36,484 nt of DNA from an uncultured Acetobacteraceae bacterium (GTDB taxonomy: Bacteria > Pseudomonadota > Alphaproteobacteria > Acetobacterales > Acetobacteraceae). The translations under genes and the position numbers were made by a program. Positions 27,765-35,315 of this stretch are shown one piece after another (position 1 is the stretch's first letter; every line of letters starts with the position of its first letter). The notes beneath the pieces were generated by a model, which was not told where the DNA came from, ran no database searches, and saw only the letters and a list, made by a program, of their open reading frames with translations. The stretch covers positions 1 to 36,484 of the forward strand of contig CAIRCM010000050.1 of NCBI GenBank assembly GCA_903877125.1, written 5' to 3'.

Positions 27765-28649
27765 ATGTCCCGCTTCGTCGCGACCCTGCCGGAACCGCAA
27801 CGCGCCGCCCTCGCCGCCACCTACGACCTGGCGATGGGCGCGCGGCGAAAGCAGCTTCTGCTGGGTTTCATCATATTCGTGCTCGCCCTCGCCGCCGCCC
27901 TGCGCGGCGCCGAGGTCGATCCCGCGAATTTCTGGGCCCATCTTGGCAATTTCTCCGGCTATTTCAACCGCCTCATGACCCTCGATACCGGTGCTCGGGT
28001 CTGGACCGATCCGACGGACTGGTTCTGGGGCTTCTTCCGCTGGCTCCGCCTGCTGGGCGAGACGGTCCTCATCGCCTATGTCGGCACGATCACCGGCGCG
28101 CTGATCGCCTTCTGCGCCTGCTTCGTCGCCAGCAACAACCTCGTCCGATCCGCCTGGCTGCGCGTGACCGTCCGGCGGATGCTGGAGTTCCTGCGCACCG
28201 TCCCCGACATCGTCTTCGCCATGCTTTTCGTCGTCGCTTTCGGCCTCGGCCCCATGCCCGGCGTGCTCGCCCTCGCGCTCCACTCCGCCGGCACCCTCGG
28301 CAAACTCTTCACCGAGGTCGTGGAGGGCGTCGACATGAAACCCATCGAAGGAATCCAGGCGTCGGGCGGCAACTGGCTCGCTTGCGTGCGTTTCGGCGCC
28401 GTGCCTCAGGTCCTGTCCAACTTCGCCAGCTACACCCTGCTACGGCTGGAAATGAACGTCCGCGGCGCCGCCGTCATCGGCTTCGTCGGCGCCGGTGGGA
28501 TCGGGGAGGACCTGTTGGTCGCCATCCGCAAATTCTACTACCAGGACGTCAGCGCGATGCTGGTGATGATCGTCGTCTGCGTCATGCTGCTGGACATGGG
28601 CTCCGAACGCCTGCGCCACCGCCTGCTGGCGCTGGAGTCCCACCCATGA
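27765..28649 (+). CDS. phnE: Phosphonate ABC transporter, permease (first PhnE)
   Basis: The 294-residue inner-membrane permease has about six transmembrane segments. The binding-protein-dependent EAA loop reads EGIQASGGNWLACVRFGAVPQVLSNFASY and meets PhnC. VIGFVGAGGIGEDLLVAIRKF near the C-terminus is the hallmark of PhnE. It starts eight bases after phnD, and its stop overlaps the start of the second permease gene by four bases (ATGA). The two permeases presumably form a heterodimer, as in many phnCDEE loci. Confidence 0.93.
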   Translation: MSRFVATLPEPQRAALAATYDLAMGARRKQLLLGFIIFVLALAAALRGAEVDPANFWAHLGNFSGYFNRLMTLDTGARVWTDPTDWFWGFFRWLRLLGETVLIAYVGTITGALIAFCACFVASNNLVRSAWLRVTVRRMLEFLRTVPDIVFAMLFVVAFGLGPMPGVLALALHSAGTLGKLFTEVVEGVDMKPIEGIQASGGNWLACVRFGAVPQVLSNFASYTLLRLEMNVRGAAVIGFVGAGGIGEDLLVAIRKFYYQDVSAMLVMIVVCVMLLDMGSERLRHRLLALESHP

Positions 28650-29485
28650 GCGGCATGCGCACCGCCTTCATGGACCGCGCCGCCGCGCTTCCAGCCCCGC
28701 CGCCAACCTTCAGCCGGGCCGCCGTGGTCATCGGCCTCGGCATCCTCATCACCTACCTCATCGGCCTTGGCGTGCTCGGCGTCACCCCCTGGGCGATCTT
28801 CGAGCGTCTCCCACGGCTTTTCAGCATCGTCCTGACGATGTTCCCACCAACCCCCGGGTCCGAGGCGCATTTCTGGACCTATCTCGAAGCCCTCGGCGAA
28901 ACCCTCGCCATCGCCTTCGTCGGCACCACCGTGGCCAGCATCTTCGCCTTCCCGCTCGGCTTCCTCGCTGCCCGCAACGTCATCGCCAACCGCATCCTGC
29001 ACTTCATGTCCCGCCGCGTGCTGGATTGCGTGCGCAGCGTCGATACGCTGATCTGGGCGCTGATCTGGATCAACGTCGTCGGCCTCGGCCCGTTCGCAGG
29101 CGCCCTCGCCATCGCCTCCACCGATTTCGCCGCGCTGGCGAAACTGATGTCCGAGGCGATCGAAACCGCCGACCAAGGCCCGGTCGAAGGCATCGTCGCC
29201 GCCGGCGGCAACCGCTTCCACGTCATCCGCTTCGGCCTGCTGCCCCAGGTGCTGCCGATCTTCGCCAGCCAGGCACTCTATTACTTCGAATCCAACACCC
29301 GCTCGGCGACCATTATCGGGATTGTTGGGGCGGGCGGCATCGGCTTGTACCTCTCGGAGATGATCCGCGTCCTGGAATGGCAGGAAGCCGCGTTCCTGAT
29401 CCTGATGGTGTTGGCGACGGTCGCCGCGATCGACGTGGTGTCCCGGCAATTGCGGGCGGCGATAATCGGGGCACCGAGGGGGTAG
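28646..29485 (+). CDS. phnE: Phosphonate ABC transporter, permease (second PhnE)
   Basis: The 279-residue inner-membrane permease is paralogous to the preceding one. It has about six transmembrane helices, an EAA loop (EGIVAAGGNRFHVIRFGLLPQVLPIFASQALYYFE) and the IIGIVGAGGIGLYLSEMIRVLEW signature. ATG 28646 overlaps the upstream stop. It is followed by 118 non-coding bases with a small GCGGAT/ATCCGC hairpin (29528-29541) and then by the aminotransferase gene on the same strand. Confidence 0.93.
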   Translation: MSGMRTAFMDRAAALPAPPPTFSRAAVVIGLGILITYLIGLGVLGVTPWAIFERLPRLFSIVLTMFPPTPGSEAHFWTYLEALGETLAIAFVGTTVASIFAFPLGFLAARNVIANRILHFMSRRVLDCVRSVDTLIWALIWINVVGLGPFAGALAIASTDFAALAKLMSEAIETADQGPVEGIVAAGGNRFHVIRFGLLPQVLPIFASQALYYFESNTRSATIIGIVGAGGIGLYLSEMIRVLEWQEAAFLILMVLATVAAIDVVSRQLRAAIIGAPRG

Positions 29486-29603
29486 GCGTTGAAGGGCTGA
29501 CCGGAGATAACGCCAGCGGGATCCGCAGCGGATAAATCCGCGCCTATTCCCCCGCCCCGGCGCACCGTCTTATGCTTCCGCTCCGCAAGCCCCGAGGTCC
29601 CCA

Positions 29604-30941
29604 ATGTCCCGCGTCCTCCACCGCTCCGGCAGCCTGCCCCCCATCGCGGTGCGAGGCGAAGGCATCTACCTCCACACCGCCGACGGCCAAGCCATCATCG
29701 ACGCATCCGGCGGCGCCGCCGTCGCCGCGCTTGGACACGGCAACCGCCGCATCGCCGAGGCCATCGGCCGCCAAGCCGCCGAAATGGCCTATTCCCACAC
29801 CGGCGCCTTTTCCAATCGACCGGCCGAGGACCTCGCCGACATCCTGCTGAAGGACGAACCCGGCGGCCTCACCAAAGCCTGGTTCTGCTCCTCCGGCTCC
29901 GAGGGCAACGAGGCCGCGATCAAACTCGCTCGCCAGTACTTCCTCGAAATCGGCCAACCGCGGCGCTGCCGCACGATCGCCCGGCTGCAATCCTACCACG
30001 GCACCACCCTTGGCGCCCTCTCGGCGGGCGGCAACCTCATGCGGCGAGAGAAATTCGTCCCAATCCTGAGCCAGACCCACAGCCTCGTCTCCCCCTGCTT
30101 CCCTTATCGTTTCAAAAACGATCACGAAACCGACGCCCAATACCTCGACCGCCTGACCGACGAACTCGAAGCCGAATTCCAGCGCGTCGGGCCGGACACG
30201 GTCATGGCCTTCCTCGCCGAACCCGTCGTCGGCGCCACCACCGGCTGTGTCACCGCACTGCCCGGCTATTTCCAACGGGTGCGCCAGATCTGCGACCGTC
30301 ACGGCGCGTTGCTGATCCTCGATGAGGTCATGTGCGGGATGGGCCGCACCGGCACCATGCACGCGTGGGAGCAGGAAGGCGTCTCCCCGGACATCCAGAT
30401 CATCGCCAAGGGCCTGGGCGGCGGCTACCAGCCGATCGGCGGGATTCTGATCCACGACCGCATCGTCCAGGCCCTGGCCCAGGGATCGGGCGGCTTCCTG
30501 CACGGCCAAACCTACCAGGCGCACCCCGTCGCTTGCGCCGCCGCACTGGAAGTGCAGCGGATTATCCGCGACGACAATCTGCTGACGAACGTCCAGGCCA
30601 TGGGCAAACGCCTGGAGACCGCGCTGACCGAACGCTTCGGCAATCACCGCCACGTCGGCGACATCCGCGGCCGCGGTCTGTTCCGAGCCATCGAACTGGT
30701 GGCTGACAGAGCAACAAAAAACCCCTTCGACCCAACGCTGAAAATGAACGAACGCATCAAGCAAAAAGCCTTCGCACGCGGTCTTTCCGGCTACCCGATG
30801 GGCGGAACGATCGACGGCCGATCCGGCGACCATTTCATTGTCGCACCACCCTATATCGTAACGGAATCCGAAATCGACACCATCGTCGAGCGTCTCGGCG
30901 ACGCCGTGGACGCGGCAACAGCCGGATCACGAACCGCCTGA
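29604..30941 (+). CDS. Class III PLP-dependent aminotransferase (or lyase) family protein
   Basis: The 445-residue fold-type I enzyme belongs to the class III (acetylornithine/omega-amino acid) group. The cofactor lysine is K269 in IIAKGLGGGYQPIGG, the PLP-nitrogen aspartate D240 is in LLILDEVMCGMGRTG, and the phosphate-binding CSSGSEGNEAAIKLAR is present. Class III members include transaminases and some phosphonate-metabolising lyases acting on hydroxylated 2-aminoethylphosphonate. Position directly downstream of phnCDEE suggests, but does not prove, a role in aminophosphonate use. Next to the D-glutamate cyclase pair, glutamate/oxo-acid metabolism is another option. Confidence 0.88.
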   Translation: MSRVLHRSGSLPPIAVRGEGIYLHTADGQAIIDASGGAAVAALGHGNRRIAEAIGRQAAEMAYSHTGAFSNRPAEDLADILLKDEPGGLTKAWFCSSGSEGNEAAIKLARQYFLEIGQPRRCRTIARLQSYHGTTLGALSAGGNLMRREKFVPILSQTHSLVSPCFPYRFKNDHETDAQYLDRLTDELEAEFQRVGPDTVMAFLAEPVVGATTGCVTALPGYFQRVRQICDRHGALLILDEVMCGMGRTGTMHAWEQEGVSPDIQIIAKGLGGGYQPIGGILIHDRIVQALAQGSGGFLHGQTYQAHPVACAAALEVQRIIRDDNLLTNVQAMGKRLETALTERFGNHRHVGDIRGRGLFRAIELVADRATKNPFDPTLKMNERIKQKAFARGLSGYPMGGTIDGRSGDHFIVAPPYIVTESEIDTIVERLGDAVDAATAGSRTA

Positions 30942-30978
30942 CCGGATACCTGCTTCCCGCCACCCCGCCGGCGCGTGT

Positions 30979-32226
30979 TCAGCGCCCCCTGGCGTTCCCG
31001 ATCGCCCCCGCCGGCCACAGCGCATCCCGCCACCAAAACGCAATTCCCAGCGTCGCCAGGAAGCACAGCAGGCAGTACCCCACCGCCATCGGGCGGAAAC
31101 CGACGTGCTCGATCAGCCACCCCGCCGCCAGCAGGCCCACCGGCAGACCGTAGATCACCATCATCCGTACGCCCATCACGCGCCCCCGGAACCGCTCCCC
31201 AGCTACCCGCAGCAGCATCGCGAACAGCGGCACCTGGCAGAAATTCTGCGCGATCCCGGCCAACACCAGCACCACCCCCGCGCTCACCGGCCCCGGCATG
31301 AAAATATAAATCAGCACCATCGTGCTCCAGACCAGGACCGCCAGGATAAACGTCCGAGCCGCCAGCAGCCGCCCGCCCAACATCCCCACCCCGATCGACC
31401 CGCACAAGGCGCCAACCGAGAAACATGCCAGCAGGCACCCCAACCCAAACCGTTCGAGATGGTAAACATCGCGCGCGATATAGGGCATCAACCCGCCGGT
31501 CAGCGGGATGACGGTGGCGTTCACCAACATCGCGATCCACATCCCGGCGTGCAGACACGGCATCTGCCAGACATACCGCATACCCTCCGCCACCTCGCGG
31601 ATGAACGACGCCTCCCCAATCCCGGCGACCCGCCGGTGCGCGAGGCCCTGTCCGCCCAGCGCCGTCAGCACCACCGCCACCGTGTAGCAGACGGTGATGA
31701 TCGCATAGGCCGGTCCCATTCCCAGTGCCGCGATCACCGCCGCGCCGGCCAGGGGCCCCAGGATCCGCGAACAATCCGATGTCGTCCCCGCCGCGCCCAT
31801 CGCGCTCATGAGCTGCTCCGCCGGCATGATCGCGGCGATCAGCGCATTCCGCATCGCCAGGTCCGATGGCCGCACCAACCCGGCGAAGGTCGCGGCGATG
31901 AAGATCGGCACCGGGCCAAGCTGCCCCGCGAAGGTCAGCACCGTCATCGCCGCCGCCGCGATCGCGTAGCTCGCCCGCATCGCACACAGCAGCCGCCGGT
32001 GCCCGTACATGTCGCCCGCCATCCCGAACAGCGGCGCGATCAGAGTCCCCAGATAGCGTAGCGCCGCGAACACCGTCAGCAGGAGAACCGATTTCGTCTC
32101 CGTCAGGATGAACCAGCCCAGCATCAGGATTTCCATCTCGATGCCGCAGTTGGTCAGCAGATCGGCGGGCCACTGGAAGGCGAATCCCCGCACGCGGAAC
32201 GGGGATAGAAAAGGTATACGGGTCAT
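30979..32226 (-). CDS. MFS transporter (EntS/MFS_3-like exporter)
   Basis: The 415-residue inner-membrane protein has about twelve hydrophobic segments. The first loop region (YLGTLIAPLFGMAGDMYGHRRLLCAMRASYAI) carries the MFS motif A (G-D-x-Y-G-H-R-R), and the pattern FVR-like AGLVRPSDLAMRNALIAAIMP is characteristic of the EntS/MFS_3 group, which includes siderophore and drug exporters. It is convergent with the aminotransferase gene (37 bases between stops) and divergent from mbfA across 94 bases. No strong ribosome site precedes the ATG. The substrate is unknown; sharing a regulatory gap with an iron exporter hints at metal-linked control (inference). Confidence 0.85.
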   Translation of the reverse strand: MTRIPFLSPFRVRGFAFQWPADLLTNCGIEMEILMLGWFILTETKSVLLLTVFAALRYLGTLIAPLFGMAGDMYGHRRLLCAMRASYAIAAAAMTVLTFAGQLGPVPIFIAATFAGLVRPSDLAMRNALIAAIMPAEQLMSAMGAAGTTSDCSRILGPLAGAAVIAALGMGPAYAIITVCYTVAVVLTALGGQGLAHRRVAGIGEASFIREVAEGMRYVWQMPCLHAGMWIAMLVNATVIPLTGGLMPYIARDVYHLERFGLGCLLACFSVGALCGSIGVGMLGGRLLAARTFILAVLVWSTMVLIYIFMPGPVSAGVVLVLAGIAQNFCQVPLFAMLLRVAGERFRGRVMGVRMMVIYGLPVGLLAAGWLIEHVGFRPMAVGYCLLCFLATLGIAFWWRDALWPAGAIGNARGR

Positions 32227-32320
32227 CGCCCACCACCGTCCGGGCAGGCCCGGGCGCTGTCAAATTTGCATCATCGCGGAAACCCTTGACGCAGCGCAGC
32301 AAACCGCCAGATATCCGCCT

Positions 32321-33277
32321 ATGCGCAACTTTTCCGATTTGACCGAACGCGAAATCCTCGCCCTGGCCATCGCCAATGAGGAAGAAGACGGTCGCATCTA
32401 TGTCGACATCGCCGAAGGCCTGCGCGGGGAGTACCCCGGCAGCGCCCAGATGTTCACCGATATGGCCGCCGAGGAAGGCGACCACCGCCGCCGCCTGCTC
32501 GACCTCTACCGCGAGAAATACGGCGAACACATTCCCCTGGTCCGTCGCCAGGACGTCCGCGGGTTCATCCACCACAAGCCCGTCTGGCAGATCCAGCCGC
32601 TGCAGCTCGATGCCGTCCGCGACCTCGCCGAAAGCATGGAGGTCGAGACCCAGCAATTCTACCGCCGCGCCGCCGCCCGCAGCGAAGACGTTTCGATCCG
32701 CAAGCTGCTCGGCGACCTCGCCGAGGCCGAAGTTCGCCACGAACACATGGCCGAAGGCATCCGGGAGAAAAACCTGCCGGAGGGCGTCCGCGCGGACGAG
32801 GATGAGCATGCCAAACGCTCCTTCATCCTCCGCGTCATTCAGCCCGGCCTCGCCGGCCTGATGGATGGATCGGTATCGACCTTGGCCCCGGTCTTCGCCG
32901 CCGCCTTCGCCACCGGCCGGTCCTGGGATGCGTTCCTGATCGGCCTCGCTGCCTCCGTCGGTGCCGGAATCTCGATGGGCTTCGCCGAGGCACTGTCGGA
33001 CAACGGCAGCCTCACCGGGCGCGGCGCACCCTGGATCCGCGGCCTGATCTGCGGCCTGATGACCACCGCCGGCGGCATCGGCCACACGCTGCCCTTCCTG
33101 ATTCCCTCGTTCCTGACCGCCGTCATCGTCGCCGGCGTCGTGGTGGTCGTAGAGTTGGCCGCGATCTCCTGGATCCGCTGGAAATACATGGACACGCCCC
33201 CCATATCCGCAGCCCTGCAGGTTGCGTTCGGCGGCGCGCTGGTCTTCGCGACAGGGGTCCTGATCGGCAGCAGCTGA
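32321..33277 (+). CDS. mbfA: Membrane-bound ferritin / iron exporter MbfA (Er-VIT1 family)
   Basis: The 318-residue protein has an N-terminal erythrin/ferritin-like domain with iron-binding carboxylates and histidines (E20, E52-x2-H55, E107, E137-x2-H140). It is joined to a C-terminal CCC1/VIT1-type membrane domain from about residue 165 (IQPGLAGLMDGSVSTLAPVFAAAFATG ... FTAVIVAG-like helices). This is the MbfA layout; MbfA exports iron and protects against iron and peroxide stress in rhizobia and Agrobacterium, where Irr controls it. No convincing Irr box is visible. A TTGACG (32286-32291) with a weak GATATC 18 bases on would place the RNA start at the ATG, and no ribosome site is seen, so a leaderless message is possible. 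Confidence 0.9.
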   Translation: MRNFSDLTEREILALAIANEEEDGRIYVDIAEGLRGEYPGSAQMFTDMAAEEGDHRRRLLDLYREKYGEHIPLVRRQDVRGFIHHKPVWQIQPLQLDAVRDLAESMEVETQQFYRRAAARSEDVSIRKLLGDLAEAEVRHEHMAEGIREKNLPEGVRADEDEHAKRSFILRVIQPGLAGLMDGSVSTLAPVFAAAFATGRSWDAFLIGLAASVGAGISMGFAEALSDNGSLTGRGAPWIRGLICGLMTTAGGIGHTLPFLIPSFLTAVIVAGVVVVVELAAISWIRWKYMDTPPISAALQVAFGGALVFATGVLIGSS

Positions 33278-33346
33278 TCGCCATGCGGCAACCACATTTG
33301 TGCGTCACGAATCGCCTGGGCTATCAAGCAGCCCCGATCGCGGCGC

Positions 33347-33361
33347 GCCCCGATTCGGGGC
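33347..33361 (+). promoter_or_regulatory. Small hairpin abutting the pal ribosome site
   Basis: GCCCCG (33347-33352) and CGGGGC (33356-33361) form a 6-bp stem around ATT. The AAGGAG ribosome site of pal (33362-33367) begins at the next base. Such a stem could stabilise or tune initiation; no function is demonstrated. Confidence 0.35.
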
Positions 33362-33376
33362 AAGGAGATCATCGAG

Positions 33377-33904
33377 ATGAAGTCGTTGACGATGGCTTGT
33401 CTGGCCGCCGTGGCACTGCTCGCCGCGTGCGGAAACGATAGCAACACCACGAACGGAAACGGCGCCGGCCTCAACGGCCCGCCCCCCGGCGCTGGCCCCA
33501 ATGGCGGCCCACCCGGCGGCAACGGGCGGGGCCCGGGCAACGCGCCCCCCGGCTCCCAGGAAGACCTGGTGCAAAGCGCCGGCGACCGCATCTTCTTCGA
33601 CACCGACCGCAGCACCGTGAACGATCAGGCCCGAGCGATCCTGGACAAGCAGGCCGCCTGGATGCAGCAGAACCCGAACGTGCAGGTGTGGGTTGCCGGC
33701 AATTGCGACGACCGCGGCACCGAGGAATACAACCTCGCGCTTGGCCAGCGTCGTGCCAACGCCGACAAGTCCTACCTGATGGCGCACGGCATCGCCGCCA
33801 CCCGCATTGAGACGATCAGCTACGGCAAGTCCCGCCCGATCGACCCCGGCAACGGCGCGCAGGCGTGGGCGCAAAACCGGAACGCGATCACTTCGGTCAA
33901 GTAA
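33377..33904 (+). CDS. pal: Pal-like OmpA-domain lipoprotein
   Basis: The 175-residue protein has a lipoprotein signal with lipobox LAAC (Cys18 lipidated). A Gly/Pro/Asn-rich flexible linker (about residues 20-58) follows, then an OmpA-like peptidoglycan-binding domain: RIFFDTDRSTVNDQARAIL, GNCDDRGTEEYNLALGQRRANADKSYL and TISYGKSRPIDPGN. This is the Pal pattern: outer-membrane anchored, binding peptidoglycan and normally TolB. The tol genes that usually precede pal are not here, so this may be an orphan or a second copy. AAGGAG lies nine bases before the ATG. Confidence 0.88.
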   Translation: MKSLTMACLAAVALLAACGNDSNTTNGNGAGLNGPPPGAGPNGGPPGGNGRGPGNAPPGSQEDLVQSAGDRIFFDTDRSTVNDQARAILDKQAAWMQQNPNVQVWVAGNCDDRGTEEYNLALGQRRANADKSYLMAHGIAATRIETISYGKSRPIDPGNGAQAWAQNRNAITSVK

Positions 33905-33908
33905 CCGC

Positions 33909-33949
33909 GGCGGCTCTGAACGATCACGCGTCCGTCGTTTGGAGCCGCC
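33909..33949. terminator. Strong stem-loop between convergent pal and DUF29 genes
   Basis: Positions 33909-33923 pair with 33935-33949 over 15 positions (13 Watson-Crick pairs and two adjacent G-U pairs), with an 11-base loop. It lies five bases after the pal stop and 22 bases before the convergent gene's stop. There is no clear T-run on either strand, but position and stability fit a bidirectional terminator or mRNA end structure. Confidence 0.65.
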
Positions 33950-33971
33950 ATCAAAGGCCAACGGCGCCTGA

Positions 33972-34406
33972 TCACGCCGGCCAGAAGTCCTCATCCATGA
34001 TCTGGCCGAATGTCCACGGACAGGCCGCCGGAAAGGACTGCCTCGGCAAGCCCGTTTCGCCCGCCGCCTCGATGACGGCGTCGCGGTAAGCTTGCTCAAT
34101 CGCCAGCGCCAAGGAACTTTTCAGGCTCGGATTGTCGTCCAAATGCCGCTCCAAAGCATGGCGCTGAACCGAGATCGTCGCCTCCCAGCTCGATCCGCGG
34201 CGGCCCGGCTGGAACGACCATTTCAGCATGTGCTGCAAAAGCACGATCAGGCGGTTAACCAGTTCGCGCTTTTCGGCCCTGCCCATGCTCTCGATTTCCT
34301 CGGCGATGTGCACGATGTCGGCGTCGGACAGTTTGCCGGCGCGCAGAAGCCGAGCCTGCTCTTCAGCCCAGGCTGCAAAATCCCGATCATAGAGAGTCGT
34401 GCCCAT
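33972..34406 (-). CDS. DUF29 family protein
   Basis: The 144-residue soluble helical protein matches the DUF29 family: TLYDRDFAAWAEEQARLLRAGKLSDADIVHIAEEIESMGRAEKRELVNRLIVLLQHMLKW is its characteristic N-terminal half, and PWTFGQIMDEDFWP its usual ending. The function is unknown; DUF29 genes are often duplicated in cyanobacteria and alphaproteobacteria. ATG 34406 has an AAGG site about five bases upstream; an in-frame codon at 34421 adds five residues and is less likely. It starts 27 bases after the stop of the upstream dioxygenase gene, so it may belong to the same transcript. Confidence 0.88.
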   Translation of the reverse strand: MGTTLYDRDFAAWAEEQARLLRAGKLSDADIVHIAEEIESMGRAEKRELVNRLIVLLQHMLKWSFQPGRRGSSWEATISVQRHALERHLDDNPSLKSSLALAIEQAYRDAVIEAAGETGLPRQSFPAACPWTFGQIMDEDFWPA

Positions 34407-34433
34407 GGAGCCTTGTCGCACAAATCCACCCGC

Positions 34434-35315
34434 TCACTCAACCAGAGCGAGGCCGCCGACATCGGACGTCGTCACCCGCCGTAAATCCCGGGGATACGAC
34501 TCATCGAACGGCATCCCCCGATGCAGCGTGCAACGGTTGTCCCAGACCACCAGATCGCCCACTCGCCAGGCATGCCAGTAAACCAGATCGGGATGCGTTG
34601 CGGCCTCGATCAGTTCCCCGATCAGCAAACGCCCCTCCGCCACTGGCATGTCCAGCACATGCGAGGCATGCGACGCCACGTAGACCGATTTTCGCCCCGT
34701 CCGCGGATTGACCGACACCAGCGGATGCACCGCGGGCGGGAGCGCCGCATGCTCCTCCGGCGTGAAATCCGTGAATCCCAGGATCGCGCGCGAATGCATC
34801 AAGGAGTGCTGCGCCTTCAGTCCGGCGATCTGCTGCTTCACGGCTTCCGGCAACCGGTCGTAACCCGCCCGCCCGTCGCCGAATTCGGTCTCGCCACCCG
34901 ACGGCGGCACCGCATGCGCGTAAAGCATCGATAACGCGCCCCGGACCTGTTTGAACGAGCTGTCGGTGTGCCAAAGCCGGTTGCCCAGATTGACCATGCG
35001 GTGCCGGGCACCGCGGTCCTGCGGCTGACCGGTCGTGGCGTCGAGGTTGGACACATCCACCATCTCCGCCCGTCCCAGCCGCAGTTTGATCCCCGGACGA
35101 TACGACAGCACATACCGCTCGGGCGGCCCGAAGTGCTGTGCGAAGGCAATCTGCCCCTCATCGTCCAGATGCTGGTCCCGAAAGACCAGCACGCCGTACG
35201 CATCCATCGCCTCCCGCAGCGCCGCGACGGTGCCATCGGGAAGCGGCGCGCTCAGGTCCAGGTCCAGCACCGCGTGTGCGAAGCCCGGATGCAGTTCGCG
35301 CAGTACCAGCGTCAT
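34434..35315 (-). CDS. TauD/TfdA family 2-oxoglutarate-dependent dioxygenase
   Basis: The 293-residue Fe(II) enzyme couples decarboxylation of 2-oxoglutarate to hydroxylation of a substrate. The iron facial triad is H116-x-D118 (RLWHTDSSF) and H265 (TLHRGMPFD). Arginine R279 or R280 in RDLRRV is the expected 2-oxoglutarate carboxylate ligand. TauD acts on taurine and TfdA on 2,4-D; this sequence looks more like the broader TfdA-like group, and the substrate is unknown. ATG 35315 overlaps the stop of the metallo-hydrolase gene (ATGA), so the two are coupled and likely work in one degradation route. Confidence 0.93.
   Translation of the reverse strand: MTLVLRELHPGFAHAVLDLDLSAPLPDGTVAALREAMDAYGVLVFRDQHLDDEGQIAFAQHFGPPERYVLSYRPGIKLRLGRAEMVDVSNLDATTGQPQDRGARHRMVNLGNRLWHTDSSFKQVRGALSMLYAHAVPPSGGETEFGDGRAGYDRLPEAVKQQIAGLKAQHSLMHSRAILGFTDFTPEEHAALPPAVHPLVSVNPRTGRKSVYVASHASHVLDMPVAEGRLLIGELIEAATHPDLVYWHAWRVGDLVVWDNRCTLHRGMPFDESYPRDLRRVTTSDVGGLALVE

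Noticed and set aside
29528-29541. Small hairpin between the second phnE and the aminotransferase
   Set aside because: Six base pairs with a two-base loop and no T-run is too weak to call a terminator.
32227-32320. Irr/ICE-type operator for mbfA
   Set aside because: I looked for a TTTAGAA/TTCTAAA-like palindrome and found none.
30851-33295. 814-codon minus-strand open frame spanning four genes
   Set aside because: It runs across the antisense of the aminotransferase end, an alternate frame of the MFS gene and the antisense of mbfA. It has low-complexity Gly/Arg composition and no motif.
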